DNA from: Calothrix parasitica NIES-267 | GTDB taxonomy: Bacteria > Cyanobacteriota > Cyanobacteriia > Cyanobacteriales > Nostocaceae | DNA length: 64,000 nucleotides | NCBI RefSeq assembly: GCF_002368095.1 | Contig: NZ_AP018227.1 | Coordinates: forward strand, 484,488 to 548,487 | Direction: 5' to 3' | Part shown: piece by piece, positions 28,498-37,627 of the stretch | How positions within the stretch are numbered: position 1 is the stretch's first letter | Layout: the number at the start of each line of letters is the position of its first letter | Program-made: the position numbers and the translations under genes | Notes under the pieces: generated by a model | Database searches by the model: none | Seen by the model: the letters and a program-made list of their open reading frames with translations, nothing else | What the model was told of the DNA's origin: nothing

Positions 28498-29508
28498 ATG
28501 CTTTCCCCAGAACTAAAATCCAAACTTTCAACTCCTTTAAAAATTGGCTCTGTAGAAGTTAATAGCCGAGTTTTACAATCACCTTTATCTGGTGTAACTG
28601 ACATGGTATTTCGACGATTAGTACGTCGCTATGCTCCGGATTCGATGATGTATACCGAAATGGTTCATGCTTCGGGGTTAGCTCATGTTAAGGAGTTACC
28701 AAAGGTTATGGATGTTGATGTCAACGAGCGTCCGATAAGCATTCAATTATTTGATTGTCGTCCGGACTTTCTTGCACAAGCTGCTCAAAAAGCAGTTCAA
28801 GAAGGTGCTGATACGATTGATATTAATATGGGTTGTCCGGTAAATAAAGTAACTAGAAAAGGTGGCGGTTCTTCACTTTTAAGACAGCCAGAAGTCGCGG
28901 AAGCAATAGTAAAAGAAGTTGTGAGTGCTGTTGATATTCCAGTAACAGTTAAAACTCGCATAGGTTGGGATGATGGGGAAATTACAATTATTGAGTTTGC
29001 AAAAAGAATGCAGGACGTAGGAGCGCAAATGATGACGATTCACGGACGTACTCGCGCTCAGGGATACAACGGTAATGCTCGTTGGGAATGGATTGCTCGG
29101 GTAAAAGAAGTGCTTGATATTCCCGTAATTGCTAACGGAGATATTTTTTCGGTTGAATCAGCAATCAAATGTTTAGAAGAAACTGGTGCTGATGGAGTAA
29201 TGTGTTCTCGTGGTACTTTAGGTTATCCGTTTTTAGTCGGAGAAATTGATTACTTTCTCAAAACGGGAGAAAAGTTGCCTGCACCAACAGTAATTCAACG
29301 GTTGGAATGCGCTAAAGAACATTTAAAAGCATTATGGGAATACAAAGGAAATAGAGGAATTTATCAAGCACGAAAACACATGGCTTGGTATGCAAAAGGT
29401 TTTGAAGGTGCTGCGGAATTAAGGCAGAAATTTAATCAGGTAGAAAATGTAGAAGATGGAGAAAAATTGATTAATCAAGCAATTGACAATTTGATTGGTA
29501 ATTGGTAA
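28498..29508 (+). CDS. dusB: tRNA-dihydrouridine synthase
   Basis: 336 aa, DusB-type (nifR3 family). An FMN enzyme that reduces specific uridines in tRNA D-loops. Motifs: QSPLSGVTDMVFRRL at the start, the catalytic Cys in MGCPVNKVTRKGGGSSLL, VKTRIGWDD, MMTIHGRTRAQGY, and VIANGDIFS. The C-terminal helical domain includes YQARKHMAWYAKGF. The ATG follows immediately on the heptamer array, so there is no normal ribosome binding site, and the last codons GNW-stop are the first units of the downstream heptamer array. Both gene ends therefore touch STRR DNA. Confidence 0.92.
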   Translation: MLSPELKSKLSTPLKIGSVEVNSRVLQSPLSGVTDMVFRRLVRRYAPDSMMYTEMVHASGLAHVKELPKVMDVDVNERPISIQLFDCRPDFLAQAAQKAVQEGADTIDINMGCPVNKVTRKGGGSSLLRQPEVAEAIVKEVVSAVDIPVTVKTRIGWDDGEITIIEFAKRMQDVGAQMMTIHGRTRAQGYNGNARWEWIARVKEVLDIPVIANGDIFSVESAIKCLEETGADGVMCSRGTLGYPFLVGEIDYFLKTGEKLPAPTVIQRLECAKEHLKALWEYKGNRGIYQARKHMAWYAKGFEGAAELRQKFNQVENVEDGEKLINQAIDNLIGNW

Positions 29509-29543
29509 TTGGTAATTGGTAATTGGTAATTGGTAATTGGTAA
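29496..29543. repeat. STRR array, TTGGTAA heptamers
   Basis: Six or seven TTGGTAA units, the reverse complement of the array at 28343-28497, starting within the dusB 3' end. Confidence 0.9.
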
Positions 29544-29649
29544 TATAACAGCTTTCAGTTGAATAAAATACACCCCTATCCCTTAATAAGGAGAGGGGAA
29601 GGGGTGAGGTTTTCCTGCATTGTATTGCACTCAAATGAAAAGCGGTATA
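29544..29649. mobile_element. 106-bp MITE, TATAGC/AATACACC family, copy 1
   Basis: Left end TATAACAGCTTTCAGTTG...AATACACC and right end complementary to TATACCGCTTTTCATTTG. The interior has GGAGAGGGGAAGGGGTGAGG. Related copies lie at 44706-44881 and 62146-62265. Confidence 0.65.
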
Positions 29650-29758
29650 TTTCTGTAAACTCATTTATAAATATAAAAATATAAATATAAAAAATAGAGA
29701 CGCAGCAATTGTACGTCTCTACTTCTTGAATATACAGATTCTTATCAAAAAACTATCT

Positions 29759-30814
29759 TTAAAATTCTTCAAATTCTCCAAACATCTCCTCGAAAAGCTC
29801 ATCAATTATTTCTTGATTTCTTTGTTGTAAGACAGGTGGACCTGCAAGGAAATCTTTAATTGTGATTTTCTTGTCCCGAAAATCTTTCACGAAGTTACAT
29901 ATTGAAGAAATTACTTCAATTTCAGATTCTATTTGCTCTACCGTTTGATTAATCGGGTCTATTCCTTCTTTAACAGCTTTCCTGTACCCCGAAACCATTT
30001 GTCCTTCATTGGTATTCTTTGCAAGTCTTAATTCACTTTTTAAATTTTCATACTGGTTTTTTAGAAACTCGTTATGTTGCTCTAACTTATTACATTGTCT
30101 GGTTAAATCATCTTCGCTATTAATTGAGAATGATTCTTCTACCTGATGCAATCTTTCAATTTCCAGCAATCTAGCTAAATCTCCGTCCTGATAAGCTTTA
30201 TTAATTTCTTTCATGATTTCCGTGTGGTGCATCTGGATATCACTATCTGTTACTTTATCAGGGTGAAATATCTCGGCTAACCTCAGAAATGTCTGACGAA
30301 TTTTTTTCGATTCACTATTTCTAGTTGCAGAAGAAAAATCTGGTTGTGTTTGTTGATATTGTTGCTCGGAACCTTCATAAGTGTCGCTCTCTTCATTTTT
30401 TGAATCGGAGAAATTATTTTCTTCTTCTTCCGTTTCAAAAAAGTCTTCTAAGCTATCACCTTCTGAGAGATTAAACTTAACGCTGATTATCCCTCCTACT
30501 TGAAGACTACGATAAACTTGCTCAATATTTTGACGGGTTTGTTTACCTAGCTTCCGTTTAGTCAAAATTTCATCAAATATTGAATGTATTTCCTCATCCA
30601 GAGATGCCATTTTCTGGAAGCAAGGAGTACATCTACTGTGTATTTCTGTCGCTACAGAACGCATTTGTTCGAGAAAGTTCTTCTGTTCGGTGCGTTTTTT
30701 CTTGATTTGCTTGAGCAACCACTGATGTTCTTTTTCTAAAGTTTCTAAACGGATGTGAAAAGATGAAAGAGCAAGGGAGTTTGCGGTTACTGCTGTTGCT
30801 GCTTGTGTAGACAT
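29759..30814 (-). CDS. J-domain coiled-coil protein
   Basis: 351 aa. A C-terminally placed J domain (about residues 170-220) has the HPD motif at 184-186 within FLRLAEIFHPDKVTD, followed by IMKEINKAYQDGDLARLLEIE. Coiled-coil segments flank it: residues 20-60 (LEKEHQWLLKQIKKKRTEQKNFLEQM) and 230-270 (LEQHNEFLKNQYENLKSEL), with an acidic linker at 120-160. It is likely a specialised DnaK co-chaperone or scaffold; the client is unknown. A conserved-looking frame (MSKGSKLLEVWQRHFPE) lies just upstream out of frame, so a longer ancestral N-terminus is possible. Confidence 0.8.
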   Translation of the reverse strand: MSTQAATAVTANSLALSSFHIRLETLEKEHQWLLKQIKKKRTEQKNFLEQMRSVATEIHSRCTPCFQKMASLDEEIHSIFDEILTKRKLGKQTRQNIEQVYRSLQVGGIISVKFNLSEGDSLEDFFETEEEENNFSDSKNEESDTYEGSEQQYQQTQPDFSSATRNSESKKIRQTFLRLAEIFHPDKVTDSDIQMHHTEIMKEINKAYQDGDLARLLEIERLHQVEESFSINSEDDLTRQCNKLEQHNEFLKNQYENLKSELRLAKNTNEGQMVSGYRKAVKEGIDPINQTVEQIESEIEVISSICNFVKDFRDKKITIKDFLAGPPVLQQRNQEIIDELFEEMFGEFEEF

Positions 30815-31049
30815 AGAAGTTATGGGTTCGTTCCAGGTTAATGTACCAATTAGAACTGCGTTCGGGAAAGTGTCTCTGCCAAACTTCTAATAATTTACTA
30901 CCTTTTGACATTTCCTGACGAAGCTATATTTTGTGGAGAAAAGCTTCGTTGTTTATAAATACCGAAAATATCAGTTCACTATCTTGTTTCTAAGCCTACT
31001 TTGAATATTCACGATAATTGCAACACTAGCGCTTGTAATCTAACTTGAA

Positions 31050-31235
31050 CTAAACCAACTCAATCTCTGATTCTTTTAAAGATAATAATAAAGGTTCTCT
31101 ACTATCATTCAAAGGACTATTAATTAATCTAATTATCCAACGACCTGACATTTCTTCTGGAGCTTCAACGATACCATGCAATTCAAATACGTATTTGGGA
31201 TACAGTACTTTAACTAAACTTCCTACTCTAACCAT
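31050..31235 (-). CDS. small conserved hypothetical protein
   Basis: 61 aa, beginning MVRVGSLVKVLYPKYVFELHG and containing RWIIRLINSPL; it has the look of a small SH3-like beta barrel, as in KOW-type or nitrile-hydratase-beta-like domains. No known function. The next gene upstream on the same strand lies 78 bp away and could be co-transcribed. Confidence 0.55.
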   Translation of the reverse strand: MVRVGSLVKVLYPKYVFELHGIVEAPEEMSGRWIIRLINSPLNDSREPLLLSLKESEIELV

Positions 31236-31312
31236 ATATTTATTATGGAAATTTACTATTTATTCTATTAATTTTATCTATCAAGTCTATCAAGATTATT
31301 TTTTTCAATTTT

Positions 31313-31528
31313 TCATTTTTTTTGAATGGGAAACCAACCGTTTGCAGCTTCTTTCAATTCGCTCAAATTATACTGAGATGTCCATCCACAATTAAAACAC
31401 TTAAACCCGAATGTACGGTTTGTTATATATTCGCTATACTTTATCCTTACAGAACCACAACATGGACAAATTCCCATAAGTACGAGTGATTTCAACTCTT
31501 TTCCTGTTTCAGGCTGTTTTTCAAACAT
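31313..31528 (-). CDS. small zinc-ribbon protein
   Basis: 71 aa with two cysteine knuckles, CPCC (Cys21/Cys24) and CFNC (Cys44/Cys47), spaced as a zinc ribbon, with the aromatic FGFKCFNCGWTSQY. Possibly nucleic-acid binding or a small regulator; no family name is claimed. Confidence 0.55.
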   Translation of the reverse strand: MFEKQPETGKELKSLVLMGICPCCGSVRIKYSEYITNRTFGFKCFNCGWTSQYNLSELKEAANGWFPIQKK

Positions 31529-32096
31529 TTACCCACCCTTACATTTTCTCATGCTGATTTACCTTTTTAATTCTTTAAGTTCGTGAATCAGAATGCAGTT
31601 AACTTACTATGCAATAGTAATATATATCGTGCTTAATTGCCTATTCTTAATAATATAATTTTATTAATTTGTACTAAAAATGTATTATTTTTTTTACAAT
31701 AAAATTAAAGTCGATAATAACAGTTATACTAATCTTTTAAGTATAACTTTAGCGACTATGAATTAACTATAATCGCAACTAATTACAGTTTTAGTTCTTC
31801 TATTTATCTTGCCAAAATCGTGAATAGATATTATTTATTTTGCTAGATTGCAACTTTTTAATTAAACGTATAGCAAAGTCACAAGATGCTTATTAATAGC
31901 TTATACAAAAATAAAAGTATGTTTTATTAAGGAGTAATAATCTTCCTATTTTTATAGTTATAAAACCTAAATAGGAAAGACCATGATACTTTTAAATCTC
32001 AGTAAAGTTAATTATTTATAAAAAATTGATGCCTAAGAATCCAGGCTCAAACTTCCTCTAATAGTTAACATTGCCACAATGCTTTTAGATGTGTCT
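31529..32096. other. AT-rich intergenic region
   Basis: No ORF, repeat family or RNA motif was recognised in about 570 very AT-rich bases. Confidence 0.4.
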
Positions 32097-32110
32097 GTAC
32101 GTTATCGTAC
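32097..32110. promoter_or_regulatory. GTA-N8-TAC palindrome, copy 1
   Basis: GTACGTTATCGTAC, identical to the copy at 33178, located 12 bp beyond the stop of the first Crp gene. No -10 box at the right distance is seen on either strand, so it is probably a duplication relic or a site for another function. Confidence 0.45.
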
Positions 32111-32122
32111 TTAATTTTAACT

Positions 32123-32836
32123 TTATTCCGGTTTAAGCAAGCGAGCATACTCATTCTTAATAACACGGTAACACTCACACGCTGTAGTATTTAAAGCTTC
32201 TTTATCAAGAATACTAATTTTTCCACGGGTATAGCGAATCATTCCCGCTTGCTGAAGTATACCCGCTGCAACAGTTACACCCGAACGACGAGTACCTAAC
32301 ATTTGAGAGATAAATTCTTGAGTAAGATGTAATTCATTTTTTGTCACGCAGTCTTGTGTTGTCAGCAGCCAACGAGCAAGTCTTTCCTCAATATTGTGTT
32401 GTCGATTGCAAGCAGCGTTTTGCGAAGCTTGAGTAAATAATGCTTGCGTATAAAGTAATAAAAGTTTTTGCAGTTCTCCACCCTTATTGAATTCGTTTTT
32501 TAATATCTTACCTTTCAGCTTTAGCGCTGTACCCTCAATTTGTACAATGGCACGACTTGTTGTGGAATAACCTCCCAAAAAAACAGGTAAACCTACCATC
32601 CCTTCTTTACCTACTAAGCTTATTTCTGTTGTGGAACCGTTTTCCATTATCGAAACTAAAGAAATCATCGCTGTTTGAGGAAAATAGACTTCTGTCATTG
32701 TTTCCCCTGGTTCGCACAAGACTTCCCCGGACACCAAGTCAACCTCTTCTAAATGAGGAATCAGTCGTTGATACTCCTCCTCCCGTAAAGCTGCTAATAA
32801 TTGATTTACTGTCGCACCACCAATATCATCGGACAT
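32123..32836 (-). CDS. Crp/Fnr-family regulator, paralog 1
   Basis: 237 aa from ATG 32836 (MSDDIGGATVNQLLAAL), the start that aligns with the neighbouring paralog; the frame opens 19 codons earlier. Residues about 20-140 form a cNMP-binding-like beta roll (EVYFPQTAMISLV, GKEGMVGLPVFLGG), without an obvious phosphate-binding cassette for cAMP. The C-terminal HTH_Crp has LTQEFISQMLGTRRSGVTVAA, then AGMIRYTRGKISI. A transcription factor with an unknown effector. About 60% similar to paralog 2 by eye. The promoter about 300 bp upstream carries an NtcA-like box. Confidence 0.88.
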   Translation of the reverse strand: MSDDIGGATVNQLLAALREEEYQRLIPHLEEVDLVSGEVLCEPGETMTEVYFPQTAMISLVSIMENGSTTEISLVGKEGMVGLPVFLGGYSTTSRAIVQIEGTALKLKGKILKNEFNKGGELQKLLLLYTQALFTQASQNAACNRQHNIEERLARWLLTTQDCVTKNELHLTQEFISQMLGTRRSGVTVAAGILQQAGMIRYTRGKISILDKEALNTTACECYRVIKNEYARLLKPE

Positions 32837-33150
32837 ATGAAAGAATACAATCTTCTTAATTGAGTCGTCACAAAGAAAAATACCTGACGACACAAGAAGA
32901 ATTAAAAATCTGAGTCATGTCGATACAGCATTTTTCCATCAGAATTGCCTGTAGTATCAACAGATTAACAATATCAATTTGAAAAAGTATTACACGGGTA
33001 GATATTTCAAAACACCAAAAAGCTTGATGTTTGATTAATCCAAACCCCATATCTTTGCTAAAACTAATCAAACCGAAAAGCAGTAGCGGTTTCAAAATCT
33101 ACAATCAAAAATCGTATTACCTCTGCTGACACTGTATGTCTGTAAACAAA
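32837..33150 (-). other. probable 5' UTR of Crp paralog 1
   Basis: If the NtcA-type promoter at 33151-33191 is used, this region of about 300 nt is transcribed as leader. No conserved RNA motif was recognised; short frames within it lack support. Confidence 0.35.
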
Positions 33151-33191
33151 AGAATACCTCTATCCCAGAATAATTCAGTACGTTATCGTAC
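33151..33191 (-). promoter_or_regulatory. putative NtcA-type promoter of Crp paralog 1
   Basis: Read on the minus strand: GTACGATAACGTAC (33191-33178), 21 bases, then TATTCT (33156-33151). This matches the NtcA-activated class, GTA-N8-TAC, N20-24, TA-N3-T. Since NtcA is itself Crp-family, self- or cross-binding by the two local Crp proteins is also possible. Confidence 0.55.
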
Positions 33192-33241
33192 ATAACCTCG
33201 TGAAAGTTGAAGAAAATATAAAAATTTTATAATTTTCGTTC

Positions 33242-33946
33242 TTATCTTAGTAAGCGCTTGAACTCCTTATGAATCAAGCCATAGCATTCACAAGCAGCTT
33301 GTTCGAGTTCTTTCCGGTTCAAAATAGTAATTTGTCCCCTGCTATAGCTGATAAAACCTGCTTTCTGGAGTGCGATCGCCGCTTCTGTAACGCTAGCTCG
33401 ACGGACTCCGAGCATTTCAGATATAAATTTTTGGGTGAGTGGTAACTCCGGTTGATCTACACAATCATTTACCGAAAGCAGCCAGCGAGCAAGTCTTTCC
33501 TCGATTAGGTGATGGGATTTACAAGCAGCTATTTGAGATATCTGAGTTAACCTTGCTTGGGTATAGAGTAAAAGTTTTTTTTGTAGTTGCTCCCCCCTTT
33601 CAAATTCGCTCTTGAGTACGGAAGCATCCATTTTTATCGCGTTACCTTCTATTTGGACGATGGCACAATTTGTTGCAAAATTACCTCCCAAAATAATGGG
33701 AAGACCTACCATTCCTTCATTACCAACCAAACCTATTTCTGTGGTTGAATTATCTTTCATGATAGAAACCAAAGAAATCATTGCTCTTGAAGGAAAATAA
33801 ACTTCCTTTATGGGCTGTCTCGGTTCATAAATAACCTGCCCCAAAACCAAATTAACAGGTTTTAGGTAAGGAATCAGACGCTTGTACTCACCGGGAGGTA
33901 AAGCCATCAGTAATTGATTAGCCGAACAAAGAGGCGAATCAACCAT
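33242..33946 (-). CDS. Crp/Fnr-family regulator, paralog 2
   Basis: 234 aa. Same architecture as the neighbour: effector-binding beta roll (EVYFPSRAMISLVSIM, GNEGMVGLPIILGG), long helix, and HTH_Crp with LTQKFISEMLGVRRASVTEAA and AGFISYSRGQITI. The second position of the recognition region differs slightly (RRASVTEAA against RRSGVTVAA), so DNA specificity should be similar. It is first in a tandem pair of the same orientation, separated by about 400 bp, so transcription of the second gene may be independent. Confidence 0.88.
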   Translation of the reverse strand: MVDSPLCSANQLLMALPPGEYKRLIPYLKPVNLVLGQVIYEPRQPIKEVYFPSRAMISLVSIMKDNSTTEIGLVGNEGMVGLPIILGGNFATNCAIVQIEGNAIKMDASVLKSEFERGEQLQKKLLLYTQARLTQISQIAACKSHHLIEERLARWLLSVNDCVDQPELPLTQKFISEMLGVRRASVTEAAIALQKAGFISYSRGQITILNRKELEQAACECYGLIHKEFKRLLR

Positions 33947-34642
33947 TAGGATAATAAATCTCTTTTTGCTAAGGTTTTACACGAAATAACCTACATTACT
34001 TTAATAGAATATTTATTTCGACTTTAGGTCATTATTGTTTTTGTCTGTAAAGCCAAATATTTTTAATATTCTTTGTTAAAAGTAAGTATTGGTTAGATGA
34101 TATTGAAATTACTCAATTTTCATAACTACAAGACAATATCAATATCTTACATGATAAAAATATATATAATGATAGTTGCCAAGCTAATAGACCATAACTT
34201 AAGTCAGCGATATTTCGCTTACAAATAGTTTAAATTTCATAATATTTTTTTAACAACTAATAATAAGCATTATTTATTGCTTACATAATAAATATTTTTA
34301 TTTCTTGCAGTGTTGAGATAGTTCTAATCGTATAGTTACGAATCTATTTAAGTAGTTAAACACAATTAATTACACAATATCCGAAGCGAGTGTAACGGAG
34401 TTAAACGAAGCATACATCTTGTCTATAACTCTCCGCGAACCGAAGTGCTGGGATTACTATCTGCCTCCGAAAGATACTACAAAGACCGAACAGCGAATAA
34501 TCACGGTCAATATCTTTATTCATAGACTTATTTATAACTTCGCGCTGCCGGTCAGAGGTATTTACTCAATAAATAATTTTCTCTTTGTCAATCAATAAAA
34601 TCAAAATCACTTCATCAGGTTTCTCAGACTTTCACCTTTATC
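33947..34642. other. AT-rich intergenic region
   Basis: About 700 bp with no gene, MITE or array recognised. It must contain the promoter of Crp paralog 2. Confidence 0.4.
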
Positions 34643-36220
34643 CTATAAAGCCTTTTTTCTCTGATTAATCATCAAAAAAGCAATTACAGTACTTGCCAAA
34701 GCTAAACCTGCTGCAATAAACATTATCAAACGAAAGCTATCTACATAAGATAGTGCTATCGCTTTTTCTATCGCATTTGTTAATTCATTACTGATATCAT
34801 CAGGAACTTTTGCTGCGGCTAAATTGATTCTTTCTTGCCTTAAAAATTGCTGTACTTGAGATGGTAAATTTAACTTTGCCAAACGTCTATCCAGACTGTA
34901 ATTAAAAATATTGAAAACCAATATATTAAAAATGGCAATAGCTAATAAACTCGCAGTACGAGAAACAGCATTGTTAACTCCCGAAGCAACACCAACTAGA
35001 CGCTTTCTTACCGAACCCATAACTGTAGTTGTTAAGGGAGCAACGCTAATTGACATCCCCAAACCTAACACTAAAATAGCGGGGAAAAATGTTAGCCAAT
35101 AGCTACCACCAATCCCAGGTACAGCAAACAGTATAAAACCAACTGCTGAAATTAACGGCCCAACCATCAAGGGTAACTTAGCATCGTAACGGTTAACCAA
35201 ATCACCAGACCATCGCGATAGAAAAAACATTAATAAAATAAATGGTAAAAACACCGCACCAGCAGCAGTCGGAGAATAACCTTGTACTTGAATCAAATTG
35301 AAAGGAACAAAATATAAAACTCCTCCCAAAGCTGAATAAAGTAGTAAAGTTAGTAAATTAGCACCTAAAAAAGTTCGCGATTTAAATAACGATAGAGGCA
35401 TCATGGGGCTATAGATATTAGCCTCTAAAAAAACAAAGCTGCTTAAAATCATTATTCCAAATACCGTGCAGCTTATTACCAAAGGATGAAAAATTCCTAG
35501 AGTAGAAGATTCAATTAACCCAAAAACAAACGTTCCTAAACCTAAAGTTGCTAGCATTGCTCCCCAATAATCTAGTCGGGTAAACTCCCGGTCGCGACTT
35601 TCAGGAACGTAACGAAATAAAACCGATAATATTACAATAGCCAGCGGTACATTGATAAAAAATATCCATCTCCAAGAAAGATTTTCTACCAGCCATCCGC
35701 CTAAAATCGGCCCGAATGCAGAAGTTATAGCTGTGAAACCCGACCAAATACCAATTGCTTTTCCCCGCTCATAATCGTCGAAGGAAGCGCTAAGAATTGC
35801 CAAACTTCCTGGAACTAATAATGCACCACCAACTCCTTGAAAAGCACGAGCAACAATTAATTGATTAATATTAGGTGATAAAGCACACCATCCGGAAGCA
35901 AGTGCAAATAAAGCAATTCCACATGCATAAATTAACCTTCTGCCAAATTTATCTCCAAATGACCCACCGACTAAAATTAAAGCAGCCAAAAACAAACTAT
36001 AAGATTCCACTACCCACTGAACTTGAGTAGCAGTTGCATTCAAAGTTTCTTGCAACACTGGTAGCGCTATATTCACCACAGTTCCATCAATCATTGCCAT
36101 ACTCGAACCGAGTATGGTGGCCACTAACACCCAACGTTCGGTAGTTCGAGAACAAGAAGTAGAGCATCGTTTAGCATTGATAACTCCGGTATCACATGGC
36201 GGTTTGACAATATTTGACAT
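34643..36220 (-). CDS. MFS drug exporter, DHA2 (14-helix) family
   Basis: 525 aa. After a hydrophilic N-terminus with several cysteines come 14 hydrophobic segments, the DHA2 (EmrB/QacA) pattern. Motifs: MIDGTVVNIALPVLQ (helix 1, typical of the family), GGSFGDKFGRRLIYA (motif A), RAFQGVGGALLVPGSLAIL (motif C region with GSLAI) and GIWSGFTAITSAFGPILGGWL. A proton-coupled exporter of unknown substrate. No membrane-fusion partner adjoins it in the same direction; the HlyD-type gene at 37628 is divergent and 1.4 kb away. Confidence 0.9.
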   Translation of the reverse strand: MSNIVKPPCDTGVINAKRCSTSCSRTTERWVLVATILGSSMAMIDGTVVNIALPVLQETLNATATQVQWVVESYSLFLAALILVGGSFGDKFGRRLIYACGIALFALASGWCALSPNINQLIVARAFQGVGGALLVPGSLAILSASFDDYERGKAIGIWSGFTAITSAFGPILGGWLVENLSWRWIFFINVPLAIVILSVLFRYVPESRDREFTRLDYWGAMLATLGLGTFVFGLIESSTLGIFHPLVISCTVFGIMILSSFVFLEANIYSPMMPLSLFKSRTFLGANLLTLLLYSALGGVLYFVPFNLIQVQGYSPTAAGAVFLPFILLMFFLSRWSGDLVNRYDAKLPLMVGPLISAVGFILFAVPGIGGSYWLTFFPAILVLGLGMSISVAPLTTTVMGSVRKRLVGVASGVNNAVSRTASLLAIAIFNILVFNIFNYSLDRRLAKLNLPSQVQQFLRQERINLAAAKVPDDISNELTNAIEKAIALSYVDSFRLIMFIAAGLALASTVIAFLMINQRKKAL

Positions 36221-36511
36221 CTCAAGCTACTAAGAGCGCGACTGTAAAAATTTTACCGGAAGTTGATATTTTTCTCTACAAAATATAAATTTGTTATTTT
36301 GTCAATTATCTTATTGTTAATTGAGACTAAATGTTGAGAACTATTTAAGCTTATATAGTGGTGATTTTTTATAAGTAATAAATAAGAGTCTTTTCTTACA
36401 AAAATTACAAGATTGTACTAAAATGGAAAATAGGTAAAAATGCTTTGCATTAATTAAATGAAAAACATTATTACTGATTAAAAATTCTTGATTTATCTAA
36501 TTACCACTAAT

Positions 36512-36649
36512 ATGGCTGACCAATCCGACCGTCAAAAGCGAATTATGGAGCATCTGGCTCGCAGTACAAATGATTTTATCAAACCAAAATCCAATTCTCC
36601 TGAGAGAAAGCAACAAATACTAGAACACATTCGTTTAACTAAGAAATAA
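36512..36649 (+). CDS. 45-aa conserved-looking small protein
   Basis: ATG 36512 to TAA 36649. The charged protein has an internal repeat: RQKRIMEHLARST (residues 7-19) and RKQQILEHIRLTK (32-44), each a basic amphipathic helix. A clean intrinsic terminator starts 11 bp after the stop, so this is a discrete transcription unit. Similar small cyanobacterial proteins exist, but I cannot name the family. A dual helix of this type could bind a protein partner or nucleic acid; this is inference. Confidence 0.65.
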   Translation: MADQSDRQKRIMEHLARSTNDFIKPKSNSPERKQQILEHIRLTKK

Positions 36650-36660
36650 AACGATTGTGA

Positions 36661-36682
36661 GGTGGGAGAACCCACCTTTTTT
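36661..36682 (+). terminator. terminator of the 45-aa gene
   Basis: GGTGGG-AGAA-CCCACC followed by six T: a textbook intrinsic terminator. Confidence 0.92.
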
Positions 36683-37627
36683 GTATTTCACTAACTTGTG
36701 ATTTATATGATATGTAAATTAACTCAATAAATTGTATTTATCGCTTTTAAAATTAGAGAATCATAATGTGCTAGCTTTAGCAAAGTGTATTTACTAGAAC
36801 ATCACTTATTCAGTAAGTCGTCATTTGAATTCTCTGCAACCCTCCAGGATTAATAGTTTCAATTGCGCGCTTAAAAATTAAAATTAAAATTAAAATTAAA
36901 ACTAAATCTTATATCTTGTACCATTCCCAACATAGCCTTGGAATATATTCCCAGGCTCACAATCAAAGTCTGATAGATAAGACTGAGTAAGCATTTTAGT
37001 GCGCTTTAATGCACTTTTTATATTAGCCTTGAAATTAATTTTTCTGCGAGAAAGTCTTCCGCTTACAAGGGTGCTATTCGGACTTAACAACAAGAATGCA
37101 GCATGTTAGTTAAATTAGATTTTACAAAATTCTCTACAGCAGTATTGATAAAGTTAAAATTAATACTTATTTGAACAATTTAAATATCTATTAAACAACT
37201 ATACATAATTTACCGAAGTTAATTATTTAACTGTAATATTTATCAAGTTGATAGCAAGATTATAACTAGGTAGACAGTCAAGCTTGTTGTAACAGATATA
37301 ATTCTAATAAATTGTTCAGATTAAAATATTTTTGAACAAAAAATAATAATACTTTTTAGCTAAAATTGGATAAAATAACAGTAATAAACCTAGTTGAGCT
37401 ATGGCTCAACTTTGAATTAACAGTATTTGTATATCATCTTACTGCTATTTATGCTTGATATCTACAGCAAGCGGATACATGTAAATACAAATTTAATCAG
37501 TATTTTAATTTTCGTTCTTAATATAAAGTAAATACTTTTACAAATAAGTAAAATATCTGTTTATTTAACGATTAGTTGATATTTTATAACATCATTAATT
37601 CAGTAATTATTCAGTTCCCTACAAGCC
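36683..37627. other. AT-rich intergenic region
   Basis: About 945 bp. A short AATTAA tandem (AAAATT units, 36876-36902) is present. A 63-codon minus-strand frame (36902-37093) has no recognisable features. Nothing else identified. Confidence 0.4.

Noticed and set aside
28317-28562. 81-aa frame full of PITNYQ-type repeats
   Set aside because: Translation of the CCAATTA heptamer array into the dusB start in the wrong frame.
32868-33095. 75-aa minus-strand frame upstream of Crp paralog 1
   Set aside because: Lies in the probable leader, overlaps the extended Crp frame and has no recognisable features.
36902-37093. 63-aa minus-strand frame
   Set aside because: No family features, no ribosome binding site and an AT-repeat directly at its end.
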